A stretch of 64,000 nt of DNA from Burkholderiales bacterium (lineage in GTDB: Bacteria > Pseudomonadota > Gammaproteobacteria > Burkholderiales > Casimicrobiaceae): the NCBI GenBank assembly GCA_020851235.1, contig JADZDD010000038.1, forward strand, positions 1 through 64,000, given 5' to 3'. The first letter of the stretch is position 1, and every line of letters starts with the position of its first letter. Made by a program: the position numbers and the translations under genes. Positions 28,156 to 37,137 of this stretch are shown in pieces. The notes under the pieces were generated by a model, which saw only the letters and a program-made list of their open reading frames with translations, was not told where the DNA came from and made no database searches.

Positions 28156-28207
28156 GCGAATCTCCTGTGTGCTGCCAGTCATGGATGATGGGGGCGAATC
28201 CTACGCC

Positions 28208-28615
28208 TTACGGCGCGCACGGTGCCGCCGGCAGCGCGGCATCGACGCGCAAGGCACCGGCCACCGCAGCGAGGAACTCCGCATTGCCGAAGGGCTTGAA
28301 GAGGACGACGGGTGCCTCGATCCTGGCGAGCGCCGCGTCGGCATCGTCGCGATCCAGGGCGGTGATGAAGATCGTGGGTGGCTCCCGCCCCGCCACGGCA
28401 AGCGCGAGACGGAGGTCGACGCCGCTCGTCCCCGGCAAGTTGATGTCGAGGACGAGGCACGCGGCGGCGCCGTCGACGCCGGAGCGGATGAGCTCGTCCG
28501 CGGTGCCGAACGTCTCGACGGTGTGGCCTGCGAGCCGCAACGCGCGGGCGAGCGCGCGACGCAGCGACGCGTCGTCGTCGACGAGGAGGATCTTTCTGCC
28601 GGGCAAGGTCGACAT
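28208..28615 (-). CDS. Single-domain response regulator (CheY-like receiver)
   Basis: 135 aa, only a receiver domain. It has the acidic pocket ILLVDDDAS (9-17), the phospho-acceptor Asp in CLVLDINLPGTSG near 55, a Thr in FITALD near 84, and the conserved Lys in VLFKPFG near 107. With no output domain it may act as a phosphate relay, phosphate sink or protein-interaction switch. It is the third gene after a histidine kinase and a FixJ-type regulator on the same strand, 78 bp downstream of the latter, so it probably belongs to the same signalling system. Confidence 0.85.
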   Translation of the reverse strand: MSTLPGRKILLVDDDASLRRALARALRLAGHTVETFGTADELIRSGVDGAAACLVLDINLPGTSGVDLRLALAVAGREPPTIFITALDRDDADAALARIEAPVVLFKPFGNAEFLAAVAGALRVDAALPAAPCAP

Positions 28616-28693
28616 CGAGGGGTGTGGCGCGTGCAGCGCAGCGTCAATGCCAGTGTGGCGCGCGCGACCGCGACGGACTATAGGACCTTGGGA

Positions 28694-29356
28694 CTATCGA
28701 GGCGGGCGCGAGGTGGGCGCGGCGCGCGCGGGCCGTTCCCCACGATCGAGCGCCTGCGCGATGCGCACGAGATCGGCGAGGCGAGGCGCGTGCATCTTTT
28801 CCATCACGCGTGCGCGGTGGATCTTGACCGTCTTCTCGGCGATGCCGAGGCGCTCGGCGACGACCTTGTTCATGAGGCCGTCGGTGACCAGCCAGAAGAC
28901 GTCCTTCTCACGCGCGGTCAGCGCCGCGTAGGCGCGCGCGGCCGCGAGCCGCGTGCGCCGCGCCTCGGCCCGATCGACGGCAAGCGTCAGCGCCTCGTCG
29001 AGGGTGGCGAGGAGCGCCGTGTCGGCGAAAGGCTTCGACAGGAAATGAACCGCGCCGGCGCGCATGGCGGCCACGCCCGTATCGACGTCGCCGTGCGCAC
29101 TGATGAAGATGATCGGAACCTCGCTTCCGGCGGACTGCAAGGCCCCCTGCAGCTCGAGCCCGGTCATCCCGGGCATCTGCAGGTCGGTGATGATCGCGCC
29201 GACGTCGAGCTCTTCCGTGCGCTCGAGAAACGCGACGGGTGTGGCGAAGGCCTCGACGACGTGCCCTGCCGCGCGGAGCCGGCGGGCGAGCGCGCGGCGC
29301 ACCGAATCGTCGTCGTCGATGAGCACGACGACGCGTTCGCGCGCGGGCGGCGTCAT
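28694..29356 (-). CDS. FixJ/NarL-type response regulator with LuxR helix-turn-helix
   Basis: 220 aa. An N-terminal receiver domain (VVVLIDDDDSVRRAL; phospho-Asp in AIITDLQMPGMTG near 57; Lys in LSKPFAD near 105) is followed by a LuxR-type DNA-binding domain (LTAREKDVFWLVTDG, then EKTVKIHRARVMEKM, about 143-188). It is thus a transcription factor activated by phosphorylation, in the FixJ/TodT group. The ATG at 29356 overlaps the kinase stop by 4 nt (ATGA), showing the two are a cognate pair; a second ATG two codons upstream (29362) is possible. Confidence 0.9.
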   Translation of the reverse strand: MTPPARERVVVLIDDDDSVRRALARRLRAAGHVVEAFATPVAFLERTEELDVGAIITDLQMPGMTGLELQGALQSAGSEVPIIFISAHGDVDTGVAAMRAGAVHFLSKPFADTALLATLDEALTLAVDRAEARRTRLAAARAYAALTAREKDVFWLVTDGLMNKVVAERLGIAEKTVKIHRARVMEKMHAPRLADLVRIAQALDRGERPARAAPTSRPPR

Positions 29357-31152
29357 GGGCATGCGTTGCTCGCCGTCGGGAGTGCCAGGCGAAACCGGGT
29401 GCCGACACCGCGAGTCGAGCACAGCGTCAACTGTCCGCCATGCTCCTCGGCGATCGAGCGGCTGATGACCAGTCCCAAGCCCATCCCCTTCGGCTTCGTC
29501 GTGTAGAACGGGACGAACGCGCGCGCCTGCGCGGCATCGTCCATGCCGATGCCGTTGTCGCTCACCTCGATGATCACCTGCGGCGCCTCTTCATGCACCG
29601 ACACGACGACGTGCCGCGTTCCGGGGGCGTTGGTGGCGAGGGCATCGAAGGCGTTGAGGAGGAGATTGAGCAGGACCTGCTGGATCTGCGCCGCGTTGGC
29701 AACCACCGCCGCACCCGGCGCGTGGTTCGAAAGCCGCAGGTCGACCCCCTTGCCGACGACTTCGCCGCGCACGAGTGAGAGCACTTCGTCGACGAGCGGC
29801 GACAGCGCCAGGTGCGAGCGCTCGAGTTCGTCGCGACGCAGGAACCGGCGAAGCTGCTGAATGAGCTTTCCCGCGCGCAGGTCGTCGGCGAGGATGTCGT
29901 CGAGTGTCGCGCGAAGCTCGGTGCGGTCCGCGTCGGGGTCCTCGACCAGGACCTGCGCCATCTGGACGTTGGTCAGGATGGCAGCCAGCGGCTGGGTCAG
30001 CTCGTGCGCGAGCGAGGCGGCCACGACCCCCATCGTGCCCAAGCGGGCGGCGTGCGCGGCCTCGGCCCGCGCATCGCGCTCCGCCGCTTCGGCGTGATTG
30101 CGCGCGACGACGCTCGCGATCATCTCGCCGAAGAGTCGCACGCGCGGCAGCAGCGACTCGGGCCAGCCCTGCTCCTCGCGTTCGCTTGCAAAGGAGAGCG
30201 CGCCGGTGACACGAGGTCCGATCGACAGCGGCACGACCACGATCGACAATCCCCCCATGGCGCGCAGCGTCGCGCCGTCGATCGCGGCCGCCGCCGGGAA
30301 CGCTGCGACCGACCGCGACACGGCGCGATCGGCCAGGATCTCGCCGATCATCCACGGGAACATCGAACCATCCACCTTGTCGGGCGCAGGATGGATCCCC
30401 TCGCGCTGGCAACGGTGCGTGCAGAGGAATTCGCCGCGAACGCTGCCGGTTCGCCAGAGCGCCACCCCATCGGCGTCGAGCAGCTGTGCCATCGCGCCCA
30501 ATCCGTGCTCGATCAACGCGTCGCTCTCGCCCGGCGACGCGCGCAGCAACGATGCGAGCGTCTGCGAGATGAGCCGCTCGAAGGCCATCGCGGTGACGAG
30601 CTCGCGCTGCGCGCGCTCGTGCTCGAGCGCATTGCCGAGCATGGTGGCGAGTAGTTGCATCCGCGCGATGATCTCGGGCGACCACCGGCGGTGGTAGCGA
30701 AAGGTCGCGAAGGCAAGCGCGCCACGAAAGGCGCCGCCCACGAAGATCGGCACCGTGGCATTGGACGCCACGGCGATCCGCGCCCAGTGGGCACGGTCGA
30801 CGACGGCCTCCGGTGGCAGCTCATCGACGTGCGAAAACGACGTCGTGCGCCCCTGACGGAGCTCGCTCAATGTCCACGGACACTGCGGCTCGAGGCTGAT
30901 CGCCAGCGGCACCACCCCCTCCGCCGATGCCGAATGGCTGACGTGGACGACCCCGCCCTCGCCGGTGCGCAGGAGCGTGATGCGCTCGGCCTGCACCGCG
31001 TCGGCAATGCGCGCCAGCGCCCGGGTGATCGCCGCATCGACCTCGCCCGCGGGGATATTGATGAAGCCCGTCGCGACCTCGGTGAGGACCTGCTCGAAGC
31101 GCTGCAACTCGTCGCGGGGCGTCGCAGCCGGAGCGATGGGAACGGGGACCAT
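29353..31152 (-). CDS. GAF-domain sensor histidine kinase
   Basis: 599 aa, apparently soluble: no transmembrane stretch was seen. Two GAF-like sensory regions occupy roughly 30-190 and 210-350. The HisKA dimerisation helix contains the phosphorylated His in ASLAHELTQPLAAIL near 382, a form typical of FixL/TodS-type kinases. The ATPase domain has N-box VLLNLLLNAFDAL near 495, EVSDNGIGMDD near 531 and GMGLGLVISRSI near 557. It should phosphorylate the FixJ-type regulator whose gene overlaps its stop codon. The signal is unknown; GAF domains can bind small molecules, haem or cyclic nucleotides. Start ATG 31152 is the first plausible one. Confidence 0.88.
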   Translation of the reverse strand: MVPVPIAPAATPRDELQRFEQVLTEVATGFINIPAGEVDAAITRALARIADAVQAERITLLRTGEGGVVHVSHSASAEGVVPLAISLEPQCPWTLSELRQGRTTSFSHVDELPPEAVVDRAHWARIAVASNATVPIFVGGAFRGALAFATFRYHRRWSPEIIARMQLLATMLGNALEHERAQRELVTAMAFERLISQTLASLLRASPGESDALIEHGLGAMAQLLDADGVALWRTGSVRGEFLCTHRCQREGIHPAPDKVDGSMFPWMIGEILADRAVSRSVAAFPAAAAIDGATLRAMGGLSIVVVPLSIGPRVTGALSFASEREEQGWPESLLPRVRLFGEMIASVVARNHAEAAERDARAEAAHAARLGTMGVVAASLAHELTQPLAAILTNVQMAQVLVEDPDADRTELRATLDDILADDLRAGKLIQQLRRFLRRDELERSHLALSPLVDEVLSLVRGEVVGKGVDLRLSNHAPGAAVVANAAQIQQVLLNLLLNAFDALATNAPGTRHVVVSVHEEAPQVIIEVSDNGIGMDDAAQARAFVPFYTTKPKGMGLGLVISRSIAEEHGGQLTLCSTRGVGTRFRLALPTASNACP

Positions 31153-31658
31153 GGTGGGGCGCCGTGAGGTGGCGCCGCAGTATAGACGCGGACGCAAGCG
31201 GCGCCGCGCTCTTCGGCGTGGCGCAGGAGATCACGCGAGGCTCGCGTGGGGTAGGACCAAGGTCCGATGGCGCGCCCCTGCGCCGAACCGCTAACGTCCG
31301 CGCGTGACCGATCCTCGCCCTCACCGCATGCGTGGTCGCCAGCGGCCGCAAGAGACCCGGTCGTGCCTGCATTGGCGGCTTCCTCGCCCAAGATCGGCCC
31401 TCCATCCCCCTCCTGATGGACAAGCCGACGTCATCCACGAGGGTCTTGGGCCGGGCGTGTCCGACGCGCGCCCGGTCACCCTTTTCCTGCGCAAGAGCGA
31501 ACCGACGGCGACGTAAGCGAACATTGCACACCGCAACGCCGGCGACTCCCGGCGGTTGCAGTCCCGCGACGCGTGCCGTGCGAATCGGCCATGCGCTACC
31601 ACGGACACACGAGCGACGGCGCCTCGTCCTGCACGCGTCATCCAGGCGGAGAACATCC
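31153..31658. other. 506-bp intergenic region between divergent genes
   Basis: It lies between the divergent histidine kinase and the secreted repeat protein, so it should contain promoters for both. Open frames here are short and show no family features. No consensus promoter, riboswitch or strong terminator was recognised. A ribosome site (AGGCGGAGA) precedes the ATG at 31659. Confidence 0.5.
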
Positions 31659-34172
31659 ATGTCATCGAAATTTCGTCTCGCCCTTGCCTGTCTTCTCCTG
31701 GCCGCCGGGGTCGCCCGCGCGCAAACGATTCCGCGCGACCCCTGGCCGCGCGACGTGAGCATCGCCGACGCGGCCGTACTCATCTACCAGCCGCAGGTGA
31801 CGCAGTGGAAGGACAATCGGATCGAGTTCCGCGTCGCGGCGGCGATCAAGCCGACGGGGAGCAAGGAGGAGACGTTCGGCGTCGTCTTCGCGAGCGCCCG
31901 CACGCAGGTCGACAAGGTGGCGCGCACCGTCGTCTTCGAGGCCCTCCAGATCACCAGGGCCGACTTCCCCACGCTCTCCGATCGTGGCGCCCGCTACGTC
32001 GCGGAACTCGGCAAGGAGATGGCGGCCGGCGTGCGCACGACGTCGCTCGATCACCTGGAGGCCTCCCTCGCGCTGGCCGGGGTCAAACCGCCCGCGGTAC
32101 AGGTACGCAACGACCCTCCGCAGGTGCTCGTCAGCGATTCGCCGGCGATCCTCGTCCCCATCGACGGGCAACCCGTCCTGCGCCCGGTCGCGGGGACGCA
32201 GCGCTTCCAGCGCGTGGTGAACACGCGCGCGTTGTTGCTGCAAGGCGGCCTCGGCGACAACTACTACCTGCACGTCTACGACGGCTGGCTGACCGCGAAC
32301 TCGCTCGCCGGCCCGTGGACACAAGCCGCGATGGGTCCGCTCGAACGTGCCAGCGCCGATCGCGTCGCGCAAGGCCTCGCCAAGGCGGGAACCGTCGACC
32401 TCCTCGATGGCGGCCCGAAGGCCACGCCCAAGCCATCGCTCGCCAATGGCGTGCCGACGGTCTTCACCCCCACGGTGCCGTCGGAACTCATCGTCTTCAA
32501 GGGACAGCCCGATTTCGTGCCGATCGTCGGCACCGGCCTCCTTTGGGCGTCCAACACCACGAGCGATGTCCTCATCGACACGACGACGAACGCGTACTAC
32601 GTGCTCCTCGCCGGGCGCTGGTTCCGCGGCCCGGGGATGACGGGTCCGTGGAGCTTCGTCGCGAGCAATGCGCTGCCCGCCGACTTCGCGAAGATTCCCG
32701 CGCACTCGCTCGCCGGGGCGATCCTGCCCACGGTCGCCGGCACGCCGCAGGCACGGGCCGCCGTCATCGAAAACTCGATTCCGCAGACGGCAACGGTACC
32801 GCTCAAGGGCGGTCCGACCTTCACGCCGACTTTCGACGGCGCGCCGAAATTCGTCCCCGTCACCGGCACCGCGCTCACCTACGCCGTCAATTCCGACGTG
32901 CCGATCATCGAAGTCGCGCCGGGTTCGTACTACGCGGTGACCGCGGGGGTATGGTTCACCGCCACCAACGTGACCGGCCCATGGACGGTCGCCACCGCGA
33001 TTCCCACCGCGATCTACGCGATCCCACCCGCGTCGCCGATCCACTACGTGACGTACGTGCGCATCTACGGCACCACGCCGGGCTACGTCTACGTCGGTTA
33101 CACGCCGGGGTACCTGGGCACCGTCGTCACGCCGGATGGCACCGTCGTGTACGGCACTGGCTATGCCTACACACCGTGGGTCGGCAGCGTCTGGTATCCG
33201 CCGCCGTACACGTACTCGGTCGCGGCGACACCGGTGTACAACCCCTACGTCGGCTTCACCTTCGGCTTCGCGGCAGGGCTCGCCACCGCCGCCTGGACCG
33301 AGCCATACTGGGGCGGCGCGTACTACCACCCCGGCTACTGGGGTGCCTATCCATGCTGCGCCTCGGCGAGCGCCAACGTCTACGGACACTGGGGTGCCGC
33401 CACCTACTCGGGGACGCGATCGTGGTACGCCGGTGGCGGTGTGGCCGGCACCACGGCAAGCGGGAGCTACGCCAACGCGCGCACCGGAACCTCGGGAAAC
33501 TACAACGCCGGACGCCAGTACAACGCCTGGACGGGCAACGCCACGCGTGGCTACGACCGCACGGTGAACGGCGCTTACGGCGGATCGGGTAACGTGGCGC
33601 GGGCAAGCAACGTCAACACGTTCACCGGCCAGCGCTCGATGGCCAACAGCGCTTCCGGCACCGGTGCGGGTGGCAGCAGCTTCCAGCGCAGCGGCGCCAC
33701 CACGGCGGGTCCCGAGGGTTACGCGCATGCCGGCGAGGGCTCGACGTACAACGCGCATACCGGGAAGACGAACACGTGGAACACGGCGTCGCTCGGCAAC
33801 GATCACTACGCCGACGTCAACGGCAACGTCTATCGCAATACCGGCAGCGGGTGGCAACAGCACTCGTCGTCGGGTTGGGGTGGCATGAGCGGCGACACGT
33901 CGTGGGCCGATCGCGAGGCGCAGGCGCGAGACGGCTTCGATGGCGGCCACGCCGCCGGAGGCTTCGGCGGAGGTGGCGGATTCGACCGCTCCTTCGGCGG
34001 TGGGGGCTTCGACCGCTCCTTCGGCGGTGGCGGCTTCGATCGCTCCTTCGGCGGCGGCGGCTTCGACCGCTCCTTTGGCGGCGGCGGCTTCGACCGCTCC
34101 TTCGGCGGTGGCGGCGGCTTCGGCGGGCGTTTCGGTGGCGGCGGCTTTCGCGGTGGGGGATTCCGGCGCTGA
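31659..34172 (+). CDS. Large secreted protein with three GPW-containing repeats and a Gly-rich tail
   Basis: 837 aa. A signal peptide (cleavage after GVARA, about residue 21) precedes a mixed domain of ~170 residues (RDVSIADAAVLIYQPQV...). Three related ~70-100-residue modules follow, roughly 175-500. Each has a V-x-G-T start, a Y-Y-V/L strand and a W-(F/L)-x(4-6)-GPW turn (GWLTANSLAGPW, GRWFRGPGMTGPW, GVWFTATNVTGPW). The next ~150 residues are rich in Tyr, Pro, Gly and Trp, then Ser/Thr/Asn/Gly, and the tail has five GGGGFDRSF-type repeats. I recall similar proteins being labelled 'carbohydrate-binding family V/XII', but no function is proven. Export to the envelope or outside is likely. Ribosome site AGGCGGAGA supports the ATG at 31659. 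Confidence 0.75.
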   Translation: MSSKFRLALACLLLAAGVARAQTIPRDPWPRDVSIADAAVLIYQPQVTQWKDNRIEFRVAAAIKPTGSKEETFGVVFASARTQVDKVARTVVFEALQITRADFPTLSDRGARYVAELGKEMAAGVRTTSLDHLEASLALAGVKPPAVQVRNDPPQVLVSDSPAILVPIDGQPVLRPVAGTQRFQRVVNTRALLLQGGLGDNYYLHVYDGWLTANSLAGPWTQAAMGPLERASADRVAQGLAKAGTVDLLDGGPKATPKPSLANGVPTVFTPTVPSELIVFKGQPDFVPIVGTGLLWASNTTSDVLIDTTTNAYYVLLAGRWFRGPGMTGPWSFVASNALPADFAKIPAHSLAGAILPTVAGTPQARAAVIENSIPQTATVPLKGGPTFTPTFDGAPKFVPVTGTALTYAVNSDVPIIEVAPGSYYAVTAGVWFTATNVTGPWTVATAIPTAIYAIPPASPIHYVTYVRIYGTTPGYVYVGYTPGYLGTVVTPDGTVVYGTGYAYTPWVGSVWYPPPYTYSVAATPVYNPYVGFTFGFAAGLATAAWTEPYWGGAYYHPGYWGAYPCCASASANVYGHWGAATYSGTRSWYAGGGVAGTTASGSYANARTGTSGNYNAGRQYNAWTGNATRGYDRTVNGAYGGSGNVARASNVNTFTGQRSMANSASGTGAGGSSFQRSGATTAGPEGYAHAGEGSTYNAHTGKTNTWNTASLGNDHYADVNGNVYRNTGSGWQQHSSSGWGGMSGDTSWADREAQARDGFDGGHAAGGFGGGGGFDRSFGGGGFDRSFGGGGFDRSFGGGGFDRSFGGGGFDRSFGGGGGFGGRFGGGGFRGGGFRR
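33981..34115 (+). repeat. Five tandem copies of a 27-bp coding repeat
   Basis: TTCGACCGCTCCTTC followed by a 12-nt Gly-Gly-Gly-Gly block recurs with exact 27-nt spacing (copies start at 33981, 34008, 34035, 34062, 34089). Differences between copies are mostly synonymous (GAC/GAT, TTC/TTT, Gly third bases). Each unit encodes FDRSFGGGG. The repeat lies in frame at the C-terminus of the secreted protein, so copy number changes would not disrupt the reading frame. Confidence 0.92.
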
Positions 34173-34223
34173 TCGCGCGGCGTCGAGCGGCACGTCCGGC
34201 GCGAGACCCTCACCCCTTCGCGA

Positions 34224-35240
34224 TCACTTCGCCGAGCGCTGCGCGGCCTCGATTCCGGGCGCGAGTTCTCTCGCGAGATAGTCGCCGATGAGGGCGTGGC
34301 CGCGGGCGTTGGGATGCCAGGGGTCGTGCGAGCCGTCGGCTGCCGTGATCTGCACCGCCGCAGCATCGATCCCCGCCCACGCCGCGAGCGCATCGACCAC
34401 CGGCAGCCCATGCCGACGCGCGAGCTCCGCGAGGTCGGCGTGGATCGGCCGCAGCGGATAGTCGTCGAACGAGCCGCTTTGCGGAATCACCGGCAGCAGG
34501 GCGAGCACGATCGGTGTCGCGTGTGCCTTTGCAGCCGCCGCCAGCGCCGCGAACTGGCGGTCGATCTCGTCGCGGTAGCCGCAATGCATCCGCGCGTGCC
34601 ACTCGGCCGGACAGTCCCGCGCACGGATGCGAAAGCGCGCCCGGTGCACGAGCCCGCGCAGGTATTCGACGAGGTAGCTCGCCGGCCGATCGAAGTACAC
34701 GCCGAGCTCGCCGTTGGCGTTGTCGAAGACGGGATCGGCCGGGTCGTTGAGCGCGTAGGCCCAGACGATGAGATCCGGCCGATACCCGAAGGCGAGATCG
34801 AGCAGCGAGAACTCCTGCGCGGTCGAGTATCCGGTGACGGCGAAGAGCACGACCTCCGCGTCGATCCCCGAACCCCGCGATCGCGCCTCGAGCACGCGTG
34901 CAAACGCTTCGTCGGCGCGCACCCCCTGCCCCAGCGCGATGCTGTCACCGATGAGGGCGACGCGAAACGTCCCGGGCGACTTGACGAGCGCGTGGTCGCG
35001 ATCGCGAAAGCCGAGCGCGTTGTTGCCGCACTTGCCGGGGATGCCTTCGTAGATCCGTACCGGATCGAACGACGCCTGCGTGCATCGCTCGCGTCCGGCG
35101 ACCTTGCGCTCGATCGCCACCCGCACCTGTGCCCGGTCCCAGCGCAGGTAGACCTCGGCGGCGATGCCGGCCAGCACCACGACGACGAGCGTGGGAACGA
35201 GCGCGTAGAGCGCGTGGCGCAGGGTCAAGGGTCGGGGCAA
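34224..35240 (-). CDS. SGNH/GDSL-family hydrolase, membrane-anchored
   Basis: About 338 aa from a TTG start, which is uncertain as no ATG lies in a suitable place. An N-terminal transmembrane segment (ALYALVPTLVVVVLAGIAAEVYL cut to its core, about 10-30) anchors a periplasmic catalytic domain. SGNH block I is VALIGDSIALGQG with the nucleophile Ser near 97, the block III-like ALND is near 160, and the catalytic Asp/His pair is in DPWHPNARGH near 305. Such enzymes are esterases, often acting on O-acetyl groups of polysaccharides. The gene stands 54 bp downstream of the TRAP operon's last gene in the same direction, so read-through is possible but a functional link is not evident. Confidence 0.78.
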   Translation of the reverse strand: MPRPLTLRHALYALVPTLVVVVLAGIAAEVYLRWDRAQVRVAIERKVAGRERCTQASFDPVRIYEGIPGKCGNNALGFRDRDHALVKSPGTFRVALIGDSIALGQGVRADEAFARVLEARSRGSGIDAEVVLFAVTGYSTAQEFSLLDLAFGYRPDLIVWAYALNDPADPVFDNANGELGVYFDRPASYLVEYLRGLVHRARFRIRARDCPAEWHARMHCGYRDEIDRQFAALAAAAKAHATPIVLALLPVIPQSGSFDDYPLRPIHADLAELARRHGLPVVDALAAWAGIDAAAVQITAADGSHDPWHPNARGHALIGDYLARELAPGIEAAQRSAK

Positions 35241-35294
35241 CGTCGCGTCGGTCGATGGCTGCCTGCGGCAGGCAGCCGCCGACCCGGCAACCCC

Positions 35295-36578
35295 CTATAG
35301 TAGACGACTCGGCAGGAACGTGATGAGCGGCGGGAAGATGATGGTGAGCAGCACGATGGCGAGAACGGCAACGATGAACAACGAGATGTAGCCGACACAT
35401 TCCCCCATCTTCACGTCGGCCATTCCGCAGGTAATGCTTAGAAGGATACCAACCGGTGGCGTGATGCTGCCGAGTTGCATGATGATCGCGAGGATGACGC
35501 CGAAGAAGATCGGATCCAGGCCGAAGCCGCCGGCGAGCGTATGCAGGAGCGGACCGAAGATCGTCGCCATCGCCAGCGTTTCCATCACGGTACCGAGCAC
35601 CAGGATGAATGCGATGACGATGGCGAGGAAGACGTAGGTGTTCTTGGTGAAACCGGTGATCCAGCCGGCGATGACGTCGGGCACGCCTTGCCAGGCCAGC
35701 AGCCAGCCGAACACCGCGGCGAACACGATGATGGCCATCACCATCACCGTCACCGTCGCCGACTGCAACAGGATCTCCGGAAGCTCGCGCCAGGTGAACT
35801 GTCGATACAGGAACTTGCCGATCACGAAGGCGTAGGCCACGGCAACGGCGCCGGCCTCCGTCGCGGTGAACAGGCCTCCGGCAATCCCGGCAATGATGAG
35901 AACCGGCATGCCGAGGGCAGGCAGTGCCTCGCGCGTCGCACTGCGCACCGCCTTGAACCCCGCAAAGCGCTCCCTCTCGATTCCGGGCTGGCGCCGGGGG
36001 CTCGTCAGCAGATAGACGATGACCATCATGGCCGCAGCCATGAGGTAGCCGGGCACCACCGCACCGAGGAACAGGCCGCCAATCGAGACGTTGACCATCG
36101 AGCCGTAGAGGATGAGCAGGATGCTCGGAGGCACGATTGGGGCGAGGATGCCGGCGCTCGCCTGGAGCGACGCGACGAAAGTCGGCCGATAGCCCTTGCG
36201 CTTCATCGCCGGGATCAAAACGGAACCGATGGCCGTCGTGTCGGCAATCGCCGACCCCGAGACGTTGGCGAAAATCAGGCTCGACAGCACGCTGGACTGC
36301 CCAAGCCCGCCGCGAAAGTGGCCGATCAACGATTGCGCAAAGCCGACCAGCCGGTGCGTCATTCCCCCGCGGTTCATCAGTTCGCCCGCGAGTACGAAAA
36401 ACGGGATCGCCAGCAGCGCAAAGCTGTCGGCGGCATTGGCCACGCGCTGCGTGAAGATGGTCAGCGGCACATCGGTGATCGCAATCACGCAGAGCACCGA
36501 AAGACCGATACTGAAGGCGATCGGAATGCCGATCGTCAACAGCACGAACAGCAGGCCCACCATCACCACAGCTTCCAT
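35295..36578 (-). CDS. dctM: TRAP transporter large permease (DctM family)
   Basis: 427 aa with about 12 hydrophobic membrane segments. It is the sodium-coupled translocation subunit of a tripartite ATP-independent periplasmic transporter. Family motifs include AIPFFVLAGELMNRGGMTHRL, SGSAIADTTAIGSVLIPAM, GILAPIVPPSILLILYG and GSITPPVGILLSITCGM. The ATG at 36578 has a strong ribosome site (GGAGGAGGG). It follows dctQ by 46 bp and is the last gene of the operon that starts at 43325. The substrate is set by the binding protein and remains unknown. Confidence 0.93.
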   Translation of the reverse strand: MEAVVMVGLLFVLLTIGIPIAFSIGLSVLCVIAITDVPLTIFTQRVANAADSFALLAIPFFVLAGELMNRGGMTHRLVGFAQSLIGHFRGGLGQSSVLSSLIFANVSGSAIADTTAIGSVLIPAMKRKGYRPTFVASLQASAGILAPIVPPSILLILYGSMVNVSIGGLFLGAVVPGYLMAAAMMVIVYLLTSPRRQPGIERERFAGFKAVRSATREALPALGMPVLIIAGIAGGLFTATEAGAVAVAYAFVIGKFLYRQFTWRELPEILLQSATVTVMVMAIIVFAAVFGWLLAWQGVPDVIAGWITGFTKNTYVFLAIVIAFILVLGTVMETLAMATIFGPLLHTLAGGFGLDPIFFGVILAIIMQLGSITPPVGILLSITCGMADVKMGECVGYISLFIVAVLAIVLLTIIFPPLITFLPSRLL

Positions 36579-36624
36579 CGACCCTCCTCCTGTCGGGCGG
36601 CGCAGGAGCGACCGGTGCAACCCT

Positions 36625-37131
36625 TCAAAGCGCCGGGGGTGGCGCTTCGGAGGGGCCGGTCACGTCAGGCAAGCCTGGATTGCGAAAGCGCGCGATGATC
36701 TGCCGGACGAGCTCCCACAGCATCAGCACCGCGCCGAGCGGCAACGCCGCATAGATCCACGATTTCGAGATGCCGAGACCCGGCGTCATCTGGGTCGCGG
36801 CGATCTGGACCAGCAGCATGCCGCCGTACAGCAGCGCAATGAACAGCGCGGCGTTCGCGACGTCGATCACCGTCAGCATCACGAGGCCGATCCGCCCGTG
36901 ATAACGCTCACGCAGCAGATCGGCGGTGATGTGCGCGCCCCGGGCGAACGCGACCACCATGCCGATGAAGACCATCCAGACAAGGCAGTAGCGTGCAAGC
37001 TCGTCGGCCCAGGGCAGCGAGTACGAGAACACGTAGCGACCCGCCACCTGCGCGACCGTGACCACGACCATCACCACGAAGGTGACGATCACGACCCATT
37101 CGGCAAGCCGAACGTGCGGCCCGGTGCGCAT
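36625..37131 (-). CDS. dctQ: TRAP transporter small permease (DctQ family)
   Basis: 168 aa with four hydrophobic segments (around 13-33, 47-65, 88-108, 128-150). SYSLPWADELARYCLVWMVFIG and FARGAHITADLL are typical of the DctQ family. It forms the membrane complex with DctM and is needed for docking of the binding protein. It lies 6 bp after dctP and 46 bp before dctM. The rest of the sequence is poorly conserved, as usual for this subunit. Confidence 0.9.
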   Translation of the reverse strand: MRTGPHVRLAEWVVIVTFVVMVVVTVAQVAGRYVFSYSLPWADELARYCLVWMVFIGMVVAFARGAHITADLLRERYHGRIGLVMLTVIDVANAALFIALLYGGMLLVQIAATQMTPGLGISKSWIYAALPLGAVLMLWELVRQIIARFRNPGLPDVTGPSEAPPPAL

Positions 37132-37137
37132 CGCGGC

